A stretch of DNA of 6,317 nt from Pseudomonadota bacterium (lineage in GTDB: Bacteria; Pseudomonadota; Gammaproteobacteria; Pseudomonadales; Oleiphilaceae), in NCBI GenBank assembly GCA_023430625.1, contig JAEZAA010000111.1:1-6317 (forward strand), given 5' to 3'. Position 1 is the stretch's first letter. Each line of letters begins with the position of its first letter. Shown here piece by piece: positions 5,869 to 6,317 of this stretch. Under the pieces are notes generated by a model. The model had not been told where the DNA came from. It was given only the letters and a program-made list of their open reading frames with translations, and made no database searches. Both the position numbers and the translations under genes were made by a program.

Positions 5869-6317
5869 AATAGAAAAAGACACTGAAGATATGCGCGCTG
5901 AGCGCAATCAGGAGTGCCAGCGACAGTGGCACATGCACGAACAACCAAAGCCGCAGCCAGCCCTGCAGACGGATATCCTGGCGTACGGAGCGCAACAACG
6001 TCTTGCGGCGGGCGAACAGCCAGAGCAGCTCCTGCAAGCGGATGGCTTCCTGACCGCCGGGACTGCGTGCCAGCCGCTCGGCCAGAAAGCGCACGACCCG
6101 CCGCTGCTCACGATTACGAACCAGCCGCTGGGAGGTGGTGCCTTCGCCCGGCAGCTCGACCGCCGAGCGATCACGGCCGCTCAGCTGACGCCAGAGACCG
6201 CCGCCGACCTGGGTGCGGGCGACGGCGCTGCGCACGGTATCACTCACTTCCGGGTGCACTTGGCGGGCAAGCTTGAGGCACTGACCATCAACCTCGGCTA
6301 CTTGCGCCAGCAGATCG
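5864..6317 (-). CDS. C-terminal part of a membrane protein, possibly a b-type cytochrome subunit (partial, 5' end outside window)
   Basis: The reading frame is open to the right edge, so the start lies outside the window; 150 complete codons and a TGA stop are visible. An in-frame GTG at 6259 could be mistaken for a start, but the frame continues through it without a stop. The visible part is an Arg-rich, probably cytoplasmic, helical stretch (about residues 60-120 of the fragment) followed by one hydrophobic helix (about 121-150) that ends the protein with the aromatic tail VFFYW. This helix holds two histidines (His128 and His142 of the fragment, codons at 5933-5935 and 5891-5893) in an H-X13-H arrangement. 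In cytochrome b proteins that spacing places two haem ligands on the same helix. Haem binding here is inference, because the partner helices are not visible. The gene runs directly into the decahaem cytochrome gene with a 4-base gap, so a membrane partner for that cytochrome is plausible. Other membrane redox or anchor proteins cannot be excluded. Confidence 0.65.
   Translation of the reverse strand, partial: DLLAQVAEVDGQCLKLARQVHPEVSDTVRSAVARTQVGGGLWRQLSGRDRSAVELPGEGTTSQRLVRNREQRRVVRFLAERLARSPGGQEAIRLQELLWLFARRKTLLRSVRQDIRLQGWLRLWLFVHVPLSLALLIALSAHIFSVFFYW

Noticed and set aside
5860..5907. TTG start at 5907 for the decahaem gene
   Set aside because: It is a rare start codon inside the upstream gene; the ATG at 5859 follows the upstream stop by 4 bases and precedes the FHA-like fold directly.
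1..6317. CRISPR arrays, tRNA or rRNA genes, insertion sequences and riboswitches
   Set aside because: No regularly spaced repeats, cloverleaf-like segments, transposase frames or long intergenic leaders were seen; nearly all of the window is coding on the minus strand.

Overview
All four genes in this window lie on the minus strand, in one tightly packed run that reads from the right edge (6317) to about position 83. The DNA is GC-rich. The proteins are those of a Gram-negative cell: a periplasmic multihaem c-type cytochrome, an outer-membrane-type lipoprotein and a C-terminal-aromatic beta-barrel. A Pseudomonadota (beta- or gammaproteobacterial) respiratory organism is the best guess, but the sequence does not allow a genus call.

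Layout in order of transcription: (1) 6317-5864, the C-terminal 150 residues of a gene that begins outside the window. It ends in a transmembrane helix carrying two histidines 14 residues apart, as in b-type cytochromes. (2) 5859-4069, a 596-residue protein that joins a cytoplasmic FHA-like domain, one transmembrane helix and a periplasmic region with ten CXXCH c-haem motifs. (3) 4058-2034, a 674-residue lipoprotein with two GlcG/HbpS-like (Haem_degrading family) domains. (4) 2023-83, a 646-residue exported protein that looks like an outer-membrane beta-barrel. A GC-rich inverted repeat lies past the last stop codon, at 7-28.

The gaps between genes are only 4, 10 and 10 bases. In all three junctions the Shine-Dalgarno sequence overlaps the stop codon of the preceding gene, so the genes are very probably one operon with coupled translation. 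No promoter is visible; it should lie beyond the right edge.

Inference: the products would line up across the envelope, from a membrane b-haem-like protein through an inner-membrane-anchored decahaem cytochrome to an outer-membrane lipoprotein and an outer-membrane barrel. This resembles in outline a trans-envelope electron conduit, but the make-up differs from the known MtrCAB or porin-cytochrome systems. The decahaem protein is tethered to the inner membrane and carries a cytoplasmic signalling-type domain, and the lipoprotein has GlcG-like domains instead of c-haem motifs. An electron-transfer role is supported directly only for the decahaem protein; the rest is argued from gene context.
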